Shown here piece by piece: positions 35,601-45,242 of a DNA stretch of 64,000 nucleotides (position 1 is its first letter; each line of letters begins with the position of its first letter). The DNA comes from JAPOXR01 sp965221815 (GTDB lineage: Bacteria > Pseudomonadota > Alphaproteobacteria > Rhodobacterales > Rhodobacteraceae). Under the pieces are notes generated by a model that had not been told where the DNA came from, did not search any database, and saw only the letters and a program-made list of their open reading frames with translations. Position numbers and translations under genes: made by a program. The stretch is taken from contig OZ244915.1 of assembly GCA_965221815.1 (NCBI GenBank), positions 434,001 to 498,000 on the forward strand, given 5' to 3'.

Positions 35601-36545
35601 ATGGAGGTGTCCAGCACACATAAGCCTGTCATCATCACATGTGCTGTGACAGGAGCGATCCATACACCGACGATGTCACCCCATTTGCCGGTCACCCCGG
35701 AGGATATCGCCACTTCGGCGATCGGTGCGGCGCGGGCAGGCGCGGCGATCCTGCACCTTCATGCGCGGCGCCCCGAAGATGGTCAACCCGATCCTCGCCC
35801 CGAGGCTTTTGCGGGCTTTCTGACGAATATCCGGGACGGGTGCGATGCGGTCGTCAATATCACGACGGGTGGTGGGCTCGGAATGACCCGGGAAGAACGG
35901 CTGCGGGCGGCGACATTCGCGAGTCCGGAATTGGCCTCCTTGAATATGGGTTCGATCAATTTCGGCCTGTTTCCACTGCTCGATAAATATGAAGCCTGGA
36001 AATATGACTGGGAGCCCGGTTATTTGTCGAACACCAAGGATTTTGTCTTCAAGAACACTTTCGCGGATATTGAATATATCCTGAAGACCTTGGGCAACGA
36101 GCATTCCACCCGATTCGAATTCGAATGTTATGATCTCGGGCACCTCCACAATCTGGCTTATGTCGCGGATCAAGGATGGGCAGAACCGCCTTTTTTTATT
36201 CAGCTCATTTTTGGAGTCCTCGGTGGAATGGGTGCTGATCTTGATCATCTCATTTATTTACAGCAATGTTTGGAAAAACTCTTCGGAGACAGTTGCGAAT
36301 GGTCAGTTCTGGCCGCAGGACGACATCAAATGAGATTTGCCGAACAGGCGGCTCTGATGGGCGGAAACGTGCGTGTCGGACTGGAAGACAGTTTGTATAT
36401 CGGACCCGGAAAAAAGGCCGAATCGAATGCTGAGCAGGTGAATCATATTCGCGCCAGAATAGAACAATTGGGAATGCGCATCGCCACGCCGCAGGAAGCG
36501 CGGCAACGGCTCTGCCTCAAGGGCGCGAAGCAGGTATCGTTTTGA
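35601..36545 (+). CDS. BKACE-family beta-keto acid cleavage enzyme (DUF849)
   Basis: 314-residue TIM-barrel enzyme of the 3-keto-5-aminohexanoate cleavage (Kce/BKACE) family, which splits a beta-keto acid with acetyl-CoA using zinc. The zinc ligands are in ILHLHAR (two His) and VGLEDSLYIG (Glu); VNITTGGG and LNMGSINFG complete the signature. The substrate-defining residues vary and were not interpreted, so the reaction could be on lysine- or carnitine-derived keto acids or others. The ATG is preceded by a GGGAGGAATG stretch at 35584-35593. Confidence 0.9.
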   Translation: MEVSSTHKPVIITCAVTGAIHTPTMSPHLPVTPEDIATSAIGAARAGAAILHLHARRPEDGQPDPRPEAFAGFLTNIRDGCDAVVNITTGGGLGMTREERLRAATFASPELASLNMGSINFGLFPLLDKYEAWKYDWEPGYLSNTKDFVFKNTFADIEYILKTLGNEHSTRFEFECYDLGHLHNLAYVADQGWAEPPFFIQLIFGVLGGMGADLDHLIYLQQCLEKLFGDSCEWSVLAAGRHQMRFAEQAALMGGNVRVGLEDSLYIGPGKKAESNAEQVNHIRARIEQLGMRIATPQEARQRLCLKGAKQVSF

Positions 36546-36647
36546 CCGCAACCGGTCTGCCAACCCGACATATGTCACTGTGGCCAGAGATCACATCATA
36601 CGCCGGGAACAGCCCGCCGAAAGAAAGAGAGACATTGAATCACCGAT

Positions 36648-37217
36648 ATGAATGAAGCTGCACTACAGTTCTTGTTGTCGCGGCGGTCGCATGCCCTGCA
36701 GTTGCTGACGACACCCGTGCCTGACCACCAGGAATTGAAAAAACTGTTGACTGCTGCGGCGCGGGTGCCCGATCATGGCAAGCTCGAACCCTGGCGGTTC
36801 ATCGTGATTAAACAACCAGCGATGAAGCGGCTGGCAGAAAGTCTGGTCCGACGTGGGGCGGCCCTGGATAAGGCAGATTCACTGGTCCGCAAGGCGGCTT
36901 TGGTGTTTCAGGATGCGAATCTGATCGTTGCGGTCGTGGAATCACCGGATCTTGAAGCCAAGATCCCCTTGATTGAACAGACGCTGTCGGCAGGGGCTGT
37001 CTGTCTTTCACTGGTCAACGCCGCGCATGCGGCGGGCTGGGCTGCCGTTTGGCTGACCGGTTTTGGCGCGCATGATCGGATCTTTCGTGAGACCGAACTT
37101 GGCTTGCAGGAGCATGAGAGGATTGCCGGATTCATTCATCTTGGAACGGCGAAGGACCGCCCCGCTGAGCGTCCGAGACCGGACACGGATTCATTGCTCA
37201 GTTGGGTTGTACAATGA
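36648..37217 (+). CDS. nitroreductase-family FMN oxidoreductase
   Basis: 189-residue single-domain nitroreductase of the YdjA type: SRRSHALQLL near the start, ARVPDHGKLEPWRFIVI for FMN contacts, and AGWAAVWLTGFGAHD in the C-terminal half. Function in the cell is not defined for this subgroup. It ends 12 bases from the convergent DUF1467 gene. Confidence 0.9.
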   Translation: MNEAALQFLLSRRSHALQLLTTPVPDHQELKKLLTAAARVPDHGKLEPWRFIVIKQPAMKRLAESLVRRGAALDKADSLVRKAALVFQDANLIVAVVESPDLEAKIPLIEQTLSAGAVCLSLVNAAHAAGWAAVWLTGFGAHDRIFRETELGLQEHERIAGFIHLGTAKDRPAERPRPDTDSLLSWVVQ

Positions 37218-37229
37218 CTTGCCCCGTGC

Positions 37230-37511
37230 CTAACCGTAGCGGCCATCTCCCCAGAGCCCGAAGACGTCGATATCTTCGATAGAGAAAATTCCGGACCAGA
37301 TCAGCCCGGTGGCAGGCAGCCAGATGATGGCGGCAATGAAAGTGGCCCATCGCACCTTGACTTTCAGCTGGGGATTGACGGGTGCTGATGGTGCCGTTCC
37401 AGCTGATACCTTTCCACTGTCACTTTGTGTCGTCACATTGAGCGGGAGCAGGACAAACAGGCAGAGGAACCAGATCACCGCATAAAGAACCAGTGCTGAA
37501 GAGGTTGCCAT
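37230..37511 (-). CDS. DUF1467 family small membrane protein
   Basis: 93 residues with two hydrophobic segments (ALVLYAVIWFLCLFVLLPL and ATFIAAIIWLPATGLIW) around a short polar loop. It belongs to DUF1467, which in alphaproteobacteria is usually found after mce and before proS and lolCDE; here the tail of that cluster is absent. Third gene of topA-mce-DUF1467. Function unknown. Confidence 0.88.
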   Translation of the reverse strand: MATSSALVLYAVIWFLCLFVLLPLNVTTQSDSGKVSAGTAPSAPVNPQLKVKVRWATFIAAIIWLPATGLIWSGIFSIEDIDVFGLWGDGRYG

Positions 37512-37514
37512 ATC

Positions 37515-37916
37515 CTATGCTTCCTCGAGTTCAATGAGGGTCCCATCAAAGGTGGAGGGGTGGAGAAACAAAACTGGTTTACCGTGGGCACCAATTTGCG
37601 GTGTGTCTGCGCCCAGAAGACGACAGCCCTGTTGTTGCAGCTTTTCTGCAGCATCCGCAATGGATGCAACTTCCAAACAGATATGGTGAACACCGCTCCC
37701 GCGTTTTTGCAGGAATTGGGTGATCGGGCTATCTGGACCCAAGGGTTCAAGCAATTCGATCTTGGTATTGTCAAGCTCAATAAAAATGGCGGTCACACCG
37801 TGTTCAGGAAGTTCCTGCGGCGCGGATATCCGGGCCCCAAGCAGGTCGTGATAGACACGGGCTGTCTCCCGGACATTATGGACGGCAACCGCCACATGAT
37901 TGAGATGACCAATCAT
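37515..37916 (-). CDS. mce: methylmalonyl-CoA epimerase
   Basis: 133-residue glyoxalase/VOC-fold enzyme that interconverts (2R)- and (2S)-methylmalonyl-CoA in propionate metabolism. The metal-binding pattern is visible in LNHVAVAVHNV (His), GVHHICLEV (His) and DGTLIELEE (Glu). The ATG at 37916 overlaps the topA stop (TGATG). The mutase is not in this window. Confidence 0.93.
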   Translation of the reverse strand: MIGHLNHVAVAVHNVRETARVYHDLLGARISAPQELPEHGVTAIFIELDNTKIELLEPLGPDSPITQFLQKRGSGVHHICLEVASIADAAEKLQQQGCRLLGADTPQIGAHGKPVLFLHPSTFDGTLIELEEA

Positions 37917-40399
37917 CAGCGTTTCTTCTTGTTGATTTTCTCGGTGAGCCATCGCACGGCATCATCGATAGTCACATCATCAGGAGAGATGTCTTTAGGT
38001 ATGCTTGCAAAGACTCGTTTCCATTTGACATAAGGGCCATAACGCCCTTCACCGGAAGTGATCGTACCGCCCTGCGGATGTTCGCCGATAGCGGTGCTCT
38101 TCCCTCTCGATCCTCCCTTGCGTGACCTGGCTGCAGCAATTAGTTCCACGGCGCGATTCATGCCTATCGCAAATATTTCTGAACTGTCCTTGATGTTGGC
38201 ATAGATTCCGGCATGACGAAGATAGGCACCATAAGGTCCGATTCCGGCTTCGATCGGCGCACCATCTTCGGGATGTGCACCGATGCTTCGTGGGAGTGAA
38301 AGCAAATCGAGTGCCGTCTCGAGTGTGATGTCGTCGGCATCTATGTCTTTCGGAATATTGGCGCGTTTTGGTTTGCCCTCTTCATCTGTTGCCGATCCGA
38401 GCTGCAGGTAAGGGCCATAACGCCCGACCTCCACATTGACCACCTTTCCGGTTGCGGGATCAGAACCAATCGTGCGTGCCTGCTGTCCATCAAATCCCAG
38501 GCGGAAATTGCATTCGGAACTGTTGGAACAGGCAATGTAAGCGCTGTTCTTTGACAGTTTGAGATTGAGTTGGCCATTGCAGCGCGGGCAGGTGCGCGAG
38601 TTGTCTTGTCCATCCTCCGTGGGAAGAAACATGGGGACCACGACATCCGCCAACCGGTCGAGGACCTCACCAATGCGCAGATCGCTGGCATCATTGATGG
38701 CCGCCGAGAAATCGTGCCAAAAGTTGTCGAGGACCTGCATGCGCTGTTTGCGACCCCCCGCGATATCGTCGAGTTCCTCTTCGAGATCGGCCGTAAATTT
38801 GAATTCAACATAACGTTGAAAATAGATCTGGAGGAAAAATACGAGGAGTCGGCCAACCGGTTCCGGTACCAGGCGTCCGGCTCGGCGCGACACATAGCCG
38901 CGATCCTGTATGGTTGCGACAATTGACGAGTAGGTCGAGGGGCGGCCGATTCCCAACTCGACCATTTTCTTGACCAGTGAGGCCTCGGTGAAACGCGGCG
39001 GTGGCTTGGTGAAATGCTGGTGTGAATCGATGTCTTTCCGCTGCAAATTGTCACCTTCATGCAGGGATGGAAGTTTGGATTTCGTGTCCCGTTCCGGATC
39101 AAATTCGCTGTCTTTGTCGGTTTCAGGGTCATCAAGGCCCTCTTCGTAGACGGCCTGATACCCGTTGAATTTCAGAATGCGTCCTGTCGCGCGCAGTCCC
39201 ACCCGTTCGTCATGTGAACGAATTTCGACACGCGTTTGCAGAAACTGTGCGGGTTCCATCTGGCTGGCAATGGTTCGATTCCAGATCAGGGCATAAAGTT
39301 GATTCTGTTTCCGGTCGATTGAACCAACCGATTGCGGGTCCTGATGCAGGACCGTCGGACGGATCGCTTCATGCGCTTCCTGCGCGTTTTTCGTTTTCGA
39401 TTTGAACTGGCGCGCCCTGGCCGGGAGATAGGAGTTGCCAAATCTTGACGATATGACGTCCCGCGCCGCAGACACGGCTTCGGCAACCATATGGACAGAG
39501 TCCGTGCGCATATAGGTGATCAAGCCATCCTCATAGAGTTTCTGTGCGGTTTGCATGGTCTCGCGCGGCGGCATGCGCAATTTGCGACTGGCCTCCTGCT
39601 GGAGAGTTGCTGTCATGAATGGGGGTGGTGGGAAACTCTTTTGTGGCCTGGTCTGTACCGAGGCGACAGCAAATTCCCGTGCCGCGATGGCCGCGGCGGC
39701 CTGGGTCGCGTCGGCTTCGCTTGTGAGGGAGAACTTGTCGATGTTGCGCCCGTCGAGCTCCGTCAGGAGCGCGGAGAAAATCTCACCGTTCGGCGCGGCA
39801 AACTCAACGGCGACCGACCAGTATTCCCGGCTCTTGAAACTCTCGATTTCGCATTCGCGTTCGGCAATGATCCGCACGCACACTGATTGTACCCGACCCG
39901 CCGAGCGTGCTCCGGGAAGTTTTCGCCAGAGAATTGGCGAGAGTCGGTAGCCAACGAGATAGTCCAATGCCCGCCGTGCAAGATAGGCATCCACCAGTTC
40001 CATGTCGATGACACGCGGCGCATTTATTGCTTCGCGCACCGCTGTTTGGGTCACCGAATTGAAGACAACCCGTTTGGGTTCACCGTCAAGTTTGACCCCG
40101 CGCCGCTTGCGCAGGACTTCCCGGATATGCCAGCTGATCGCTTCGCCTTCACGATCCGGGTCAGTGGCGAGAATCAGATCCTGATCCTTTTTCACCGCCG
40201 CGGCGATTTCCTGGATATACTTGTTGGAACCGCGCGGAACCTCCCATGTCATCGCGAAATCATGATCAGGATCAACGGAACCATCCCGCGGCGGCAAATC
40301 TCTGACATGACCGAAGGAGGCCAGGACCTTGTAGTTGGCACCCAGATATTTCTCGATTGTCCGCGCCTTGGCAGGCGATTCGACGACGACAACAGGCAT
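37916..40399 (-). CDS. topA: DNA topoisomerase I
   Basis: Type IA topoisomerase that relaxes negative supercoils, 827 residues. The TOPRIM domain (about 1-140) has VVVESPAKARTIEKYLG and ATDPDREGEAISWH; the catalytic tyrosine is Tyr296 in ITYMRTDS. One four-cysteine zinc ribbon (CPRCNGQ and CSNSSEC) is visible, followed by repeats that replace further fingers, including two GIGPYGAYLRH-type elements. First gene of topA-mce-DUF1467. DprA, a common upstream neighbour, is not seen. Confidence 0.97.
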   Translation of the reverse strand: MPVVVVESPAKARTIEKYLGANYKVLASFGHVRDLPPRDGSVDPDHDFAMTWEVPRGSNKYIQEIAAAVKKDQDLILATDPDREGEAISWHIREVLRKRRGVKLDGEPKRVVFNSVTQTAVREAINAPRVIDMELVDAYLARRALDYLVGYRLSPILWRKLPGARSAGRVQSVCVRIIAERECEIESFKSREYWSVAVEFAAPNGEIFSALLTELDGRNIDKFSLTSEADATQAAAAIAAREFAVASVQTRPQKSFPPPPFMTATLQQEASRKLRMPPRETMQTAQKLYEDGLITYMRTDSVHMVAEAVSAARDVISSRFGNSYLPARARQFKSKTKNAQEAHEAIRPTVLHQDPQSVGSIDRKQNQLYALIWNRTIASQMEPAQFLQTRVEIRSHDERVGLRATGRILKFNGYQAVYEEGLDDPETDKDSEFDPERDTKSKLPSLHEGDNLQRKDIDSHQHFTKPPPRFTEASLVKKMVELGIGRPSTYSSIVATIQDRGYVSRRAGRLVPEPVGRLLVFFLQIYFQRYVEFKFTADLEEELDDIAGGRKQRMQVLDNFWHDFSAAINDASDLRIGEVLDRLADVVVPMFLPTEDGQDNSRTCPRCNGQLNLKLSKNSAYIACSNSSECNFRLGFDGQQARTIGSDPATGKVVNVEVGRYGPYLQLGSATDEEGKPKRANIPKDIDADDITLETALDLLSLPRSIGAHPEDGAPIEAGIGPYGAYLRHAGIYANIKDSSEIFAIGMNRAVELIAAARSRKGGSRGKSTAIGEHPQGGTITSGEGRYGPYVKWKRVFASIPKDISPDDVTIDDAVRWLTEKINKKKR

Positions 40400-41054
40400 A
40401 TACAGACTCCAGAAAGCACCTCGGGAAAGACGTGCAGAGGCCGATAATAATGATTCGATTGATGCCCCGGGTCAAGTTGCCAATCGAGGCGATTCGCCTC
40501 TCACATTTAATGGCTACGGGTGAAAAATGCGAATGTCATGACGGCAAGTCGGTCAGATGTGATCGGTGGTGCGAGAGTGCTCCGATCGGTGACCGCGAGC
40601 AGCCAAGTCGATCTGCAGACGTCTGATTGTCGTCTCAATATCGCCGATTGCACACAATCATTCCTCCCCAAACTTCAGATCACAGCTTGACGAATATTCT
40701 GCACAGGATGGGTGCGACAGGTGTCGGCGATCAGTTATGTCCCCGGCACGAGGTTGCTCTCACCCGTCAGTGTCTTGTCGACAGTGGCCGAAAACAGGAA
40801 AGCTCCGCCCATGGCCTGAATCTGCGCAGTTCTCCGACACGCGATCTGTGGAAAACTTTGACAGGCCTTGACTCTCGTGGACTGCTCGGCGCAGTGAGGG
40901 ATGAAGATGCGGCGGAGACCGCAGACGAACAAGAACATGTCGGCCGGACGACACTCCATTTTCGGCCAGTTTGAGTCCAGTCACGGGGCGTATTTTAGTC
41001 AGGCGCGACAGCCATTTGGCAACGCTTTGGTCTGATTGTGTTTGTGAGTGCTCC
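40400..41054. other. intergenic stretch between topA and the autotransporter
   Basis: Divergent promoter region of about 600 bases. Short frames occur but none with recognisable content. The autotransporter frame is open from 40971, so part of this may be its coding sequence if the TTG there is used. Confidence 0.4.
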
Positions 41055-43646
41055 GTGCGATTTGTTCTTGTCCCTGTTTCGATTCCTCTGACGTGTTCCC
41101 TCCCCCTGGCATTTATGACAGCACTGCTGTTTGTATTTGTCTGGACCTCGCCAGGACTTTCTCAAGCCGATTTGTGCGAAGACCCAGCAATCCCGGCGAC
41201 TCAAAAGTATCGCGCGCCACCAATTGGCTCACAATCGGGAGGTATCACAATTGATGCAGACATAGCTGATGGCAAAAAGTGTATTCAAATTGAGGAAGAG
41301 GCAGCGATCGAAACGACGGGCGATGGAAATCACGGGACCGTGGTCACTGATGACGAAAACGCCAGCAAAACGCTCAAGATTAACGTGCGGGACATCACAT
41401 CAGAAGCAGACGGCATCCATGTTGCGGGAATCCGCGGCGGTATTGATATCAGATCAGATGGCACCATCACGGTCAATGGCGACAGAAGCAGCGGAGCCGT
41501 GCTGGTCAGACTGATTCCTGGTGAAGGCGATCTGGGTGGCCCTCAATCCACGACGATCAGAGTTCAAGATATCCACTCGAGTTCTTCCCCTACAGATCCT
41601 GAGAACCAAAACGTCGGAGGCATCACGGTTAAGACCATAGGTGTCGTTGACATCATATCCAGAGGTACCATTTCGACCGAAGCAGCCGAAGTTTCGGGAA
41701 TAGCTGTTGTTTTTGATTTTGCCTCGAACAATCCCAATAATCCGAACAAGGCATCCATTGATGTGAATGATATTGAGACAAAAGGTGACGGTGCATTCGG
41801 CATCTTGTTTGATTCCTTCACCGGATCCGAAGTGCTGGTCACGGTTCGCGGCGCAGTCAGAACTGAGGGGAATAACGCACACGGAATTGCGATTGCGGGA
41901 ACGAGTGTCGAAGCTGACATCACAATTGAGACAAGCGGCTCAATCCATGCAGAAAATGGCGATGTGATCCGGATTGATGACTTCAATGATCAAATTCGCG
42001 ATGCAAAAATCACCAATTTCGGAAGGCTGATCGGAAATGTCTATGCAGAAGCTTGTCGTGCGCCTGAGCTTACAAATTCCGGAACCGTGTCTGGCTTCGA
42101 CCAGGTTGAGTTGATTCAATATTCTGATCAGGATGGTAGCAAATGTACCAATCCAGATGTGAACCCGGGGAAAGGTCGATTGGTCAATCGTGGAATTCTT
42201 TCACCCGGCACCAAAGGGGAATTTGAGACATCGACAATTGATGCGGATCTGACACAGGATGCAAATGGGGTCTTGGAACTGGATGTCGGCTGGTCGGCGG
42301 AGGATCATGATCAGGTCATGGTCACAGGAGATGCCAACCTCGCTGGTTCGTTGCGCGTGAACCGCATCGGAACGCTGGACAGGAGCGACTTGGAAAGCCT
42401 GTTGGAAGGCGACGAGATCGTCATTGTCGTATTGAATGCCAGCTCCATTGACGGAATTCCTGACCTGATTGGTGAGACCGCCACCGCTTTATTGTCGTCA
42501 AGCCTCCTGCGTCTCCAGAAGAATCAGACGGAACTGGCGCTCGTAACAGTGATCGACCCCGACATTGATGGGCTCAATCAGAATCAAACGAACGTGCTGG
42601 CTGAGATTTTCAATTCGTATGATTTCAATGCAACGATTGAAACGGTTTTGCTGGAATTGCTCGAAGAGACCGAACTCACCCAGCTCAAATTCGATCTTGA
42701 TGGTCTTGGGAATGAAATCGCCGGGACCTCGATACAAGCCGGGATCCGTGCCTTGCGAGATCATATCCAGTCAGAATCAACCTGTCTCGACGCTACAGAC
42801 CGCGGTCAAAATCTGTCATTTTGTGTCGAAGCCACCGGGCATGCGATCAGGACTGAACGCGCACTGATTTTTGAGGAAAGAGACCATCGCACAGATGTAA
42901 GTCAAGTCACGACCTCTGTCGGATGGTCGCCCGACAGTCCTGATGTCGGAATCGACCTCTCGTTTGGCTATGCGCGTAGCGATACACGAATCCCGGGATT
43001 GGCATCCTCCGACCAGGACATCGCCATGCTTGGCTTGGGATTGTCAACTGCCGCTGGCCCGGTACACCTTCGATTGTCAACCGGTGCAAGCTCTGCGCGC
43101 GCCGACATCACGAGACAGATCTCCTTTGGCGATCATTCTGTCGCAAACGGAAACATGCGTGTCAAAATGGGGGCGATCAATGCGGAAGCCGCCTACCCGG
43201 TTTCGGGTGACAAATGGACATTTGTCCCGTCTTTGGGTTGGAGCAGCATACATTACGACAGCAAACCATACAGTGAAACGGGAGCGGCCGATCTGTCCCT
43301 TCAAGTGGATGCAATCACGGGCAGCACACATGAATCACGCGTTGGGATCAATGTTGCGGCAACTGAAATGAAAGCACTTGGTCTGATGTTCGAGCCACAT
43401 CTGGCCATCAGCAAGCATTTTGTTTCCTCCCGCCACATCAAAGTGGATTCACAATTCAACGGCGGCAGGAATTCGTTCCTTTCAACAACATCATTGCTGC
43501 CTTCGCGCTGGAAGGCGGCAATTGGGACCGCGTTCCAGTCGCGTTCCGGAGATCTCAATGGTTATGCCGGAGTCTCAATGACAAGAGGAAGTGACGGGGA
43601 TCTGGAAGCGAAAGAGGCCACGGCAAATCTGACATTTGTATTCTAA
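41055..43646 (+). CDS. autotransporter-like outer membrane protein
   Basis: About 863 residues from a GTG at 41055 (the frame is open back to a TTG at 40971; neither has a strong ribosome site). A hydrophobic signal segment ends FVWTSPGLSQA before DLCED. A passenger region of repeated beta-strand style (ITSEADGIHVAG, IETKGDGAFGI, VRTEGNNAHGIAIAG) extends to about residue 540, then a 250-residue C-terminal beta-barrel domain (GWSPDSPDVGIDLSFGYARS onward) ends in a terminal Phe (ANLTFVF), the outer membrane targeting signature. I infer a type V secreted surface protein or adhesin; ligand unknown. Asparagine and aspartate are frequent. Confidence 0.78.
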   Translation: MRFVLVPVSIPLTCSLPLAFMTALLFVFVWTSPGLSQADLCEDPAIPATQKYRAPPIGSQSGGITIDADIADGKKCIQIEEEAAIETTGDGNHGTVVTDDENASKTLKINVRDITSEADGIHVAGIRGGIDIRSDGTITVNGDRSSGAVLVRLIPGEGDLGGPQSTTIRVQDIHSSSSPTDPENQNVGGITVKTIGVVDIISRGTISTEAAEVSGIAVVFDFASNNPNNPNKASIDVNDIETKGDGAFGILFDSFTGSEVLVTVRGAVRTEGNNAHGIAIAGTSVEADITIETSGSIHAENGDVIRIDDFNDQIRDAKITNFGRLIGNVYAEACRAPELTNSGTVSGFDQVELIQYSDQDGSKCTNPDVNPGKGRLVNRGILSPGTKGEFETSTIDADLTQDANGVLELDVGWSAEDHDQVMVTGDANLAGSLRVNRIGTLDRSDLESLLEGDEIVIVVLNASSIDGIPDLIGETATALLSSSLLRLQKNQTELALVTVIDPDIDGLNQNQTNVLAEIFNSYDFNATIETVLLELLEETELTQLKFDLDGLGNEIAGTSIQAGIRALRDHIQSESTCLDATDRGQNLSFCVEATGHAIRTERALIFEERDHRTDVSQVTTSVGWSPDSPDVGIDLSFGYARSDTRIPGLASSDQDIAMLGLGLSTAAGPVHLRLSTGASSARADITRQISFGDHSVANGNMRVKMGAINAEAAYPVSGDKWTFVPSLGWSSIHYDSKPYSETGAADLSLQVDAITGSTHESRVGINVAATEMKALGLMFEPHLAISKHFVSSRHIKVDSQFNGGRNSFLSTTSLLPSRWKAAIGTAFQSRSGDLNGYAGVSMTRGSDGDLEAKEATANLTFVF

Positions 43647-43766
43647 CCCGTCTTTAACGTTATGTGTATTTGCGTCAATCCATAAAGGGCCAAATTTTCG
43701 TCGTGGCACGACAAGTGGGCCTGGCGGCGGGACAGCGGCGGCACGATGAGGGAGGGTGTCGGGTCT
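43647..43766. other. short gap with a 13-base palindrome
   Basis: Between the autotransporter and the transposase remnant is GTCGTG-G-CACGAC at 43700-43712, a near-perfect palindrome after an AT-rich stretch. It might be a transcript end or an old element end; nothing decides. Confidence 0.3.
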
Positions 43767-44185
43767 TCAGACCCCAGGGATGCGAACGTTGCGCGGCGGT
43801 GGGGCAATGCTCATGGCTGTGGTGATCTCAGCATGCAGATCATCGGGCGTGGCCGTCTTGCGGACAGGAGTGATCTGGCCGTCTTTTCGCCTGAAGGTCG
43901 TGGGGGTGCGGCGGAGATCGGCGAGGACATCGCGGAGGGTGGACCCGCTGTCATGCCCCCAGCCTCTGTCATCTGTGTCCGGAGGACATGAACGGCTTGG
44001 TCGGCAAGGACGGAGATCAGCAGATGGCCATCCGCCCGACATTCCTTGTAGTGGAAGATGGGCCGCAGTCCCCGTTCTGATGTCCGCTCCCGGAAGACCG
44101 ATTCGACCGCGGTCAGGCAGGCATATGCCCGCCACAAGTGTGCGGCCTCCCCGTCGCAGAGAGGGGTGCGCAGACTAAGTCCCGT
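43767..44185 (-). pseudogene. IS1634-family transposase, C-terminal remnant
   Basis: Minus-strand remnant of an IS4/IS1634-type transposase. One frame (to about 43980) reads LWRAYACLTAVESVFRERTSERGLRPIFHYKECRADGHLLISVLAD, the hallmark region of the family's last catalytic motif; it then shifts frame and continues STLRDVLADLRRTPTTFRRKDGQ to a stop at 43767. The family length is around 550 residues, so over two thirds is missing. A frameshift and the 5' truncation make it dead. Confidence 0.75.
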
Positions 44186-44405
44186 TGACAGTTGCCTTGC
44201 GTCTTGAGTGTTTTGCGTGCAATGTGCCTCTATTGTTACTGACATTCATTTGGCATCTTCAAATGCAAGCATGGGTCGTATTCACATGATGCGGGGACAC
44301 CCCAATGATGTGTAGTCGGGTTTGAACAGCATTGGAGAATTGGTGTATTGCTGTGCGAGAGCAACCTTGGTTTTTTTGCAGTGAAAGCACGCATGGGGGA
44401 ACGCT

Positions 44406-44696
44406 ATGAAAGAAATGACCACAAAAGAGTTTGAACAAAAAATCAAAGACATGGAAGGGATCGTCATCTCTCTTGAAACGCCCGCTTATGATAAGTCAAT
44501 GGGGTATCGTATGGAGGATGACGTATATGATTATTTTTTTGATGAGAGAGCGCCCGGTGACATGACTCTCACAGATTTTGTCGCGAGACTGAAACCCTCC
44601 GTCAAAGCGTATGAGATCGTGATCCTTGATGGGAATCATCAGGAAATTCGTTCGTATGTGTCAACCGTGCAGGCCGTGAGAGATTCGTATAAGTAA
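44406..44696 (+). CDS. hypothetical acidic protein (orphan)
   Basis: 96 residues, no recognised domain. It starts MKEMTTKEFEQKIKDMEG, has an acidic aromatic patch MEDDVYDYFFDERAPGDM in the middle and ends QAVRDSYK. A GGGGGAACGCT site precedes the ATG by a good distance, and the base composition is more AT-rich than the flanks, so it looks like a real but recently acquired or fast-evolving gene. It lies between an insertion-sequence remnant and a broken Uma2 gene. Function cannot be stated. Confidence 0.6.
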   Translation: MKEMTTKEFEQKIKDMEGIVISLETPAYDKSMGYRMEDDVYDYFFDERAPGDMTLTDFVARLKPSVKAYEIVILDGNHQEIRSYVSTVQAVRDSYK

Positions 44697-45242
44697 GCGA
44701 AGAAGACGGTCCTGTTCCGATGCCGTAGACGTGAAACAGAAATATTCGTCTTGCGTCCAGATGTAACCATTCAGATATTAACAGGTATCGTTCACTAAAG
44801 TTTTGAGTGAAATCTGTACGTCGCCAGATTCAAGACCCTTTAACTGGTGGGTGGAAGGGTGTGACATGATCGCCTTGAATTCTGGCATGGTCATTCTCAA
44901 CACCCGGCTTAAGCGCAGTGGCCAGAGATGGGGTCGTGCTGGGTGGCCAGGGCGTTCTCACTTTCCGGGCCCGGCTCAAATCGGAACGCTTTGACAGCGT
45001 CTGGGCCCAACTGACCCACAGACGGCGACAAGACAACGCCCACCTCTCGGCCAACGACAGTCGCACGCCCCTCGCCAGGGTCGCCTGATGATTCGCCGAA
45101 AGCAACTGATCAGGAATCAATCGTGGTCCAATACCCAGCCATATGGGAATCACTCCCCATGAATCGCAGGTCATTTACAACCTCAATGGTGGGGTTAAGC
45201 CGATGACCAATCTCCAGTTTGCGGAGGAGAGGATAGAGCGGG
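44697..45242. other. intergenic stretch, possible degraded mobile DNA
   Basis: About 550 bases. A 115-codon minus-strand frame at 44830-45174 lacks any domain I recognise. Its position between a transposase remnant and Uma2 suggests eroded accessory DNA, which I could not prove. Confidence 0.4.

Noticed and set aside
35377..35601. 74-codon frame directly after aspS (TGAATG junction)
   Set aside because: The junction is suggestive, but no domain or conservation can be seen; evidence too thin to call a gene.
35279..35713. 144-codon minus-strand frame overlapping aspS and the BKACE gene
   Set aside because: Shadow of two well-supported plus-strand genes.
44830..45174. 115-codon minus-strand frame between the orphan and Uma2
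   Set aside because: Considered as another transposase remnant; no catalytic motif of any family could be identified.
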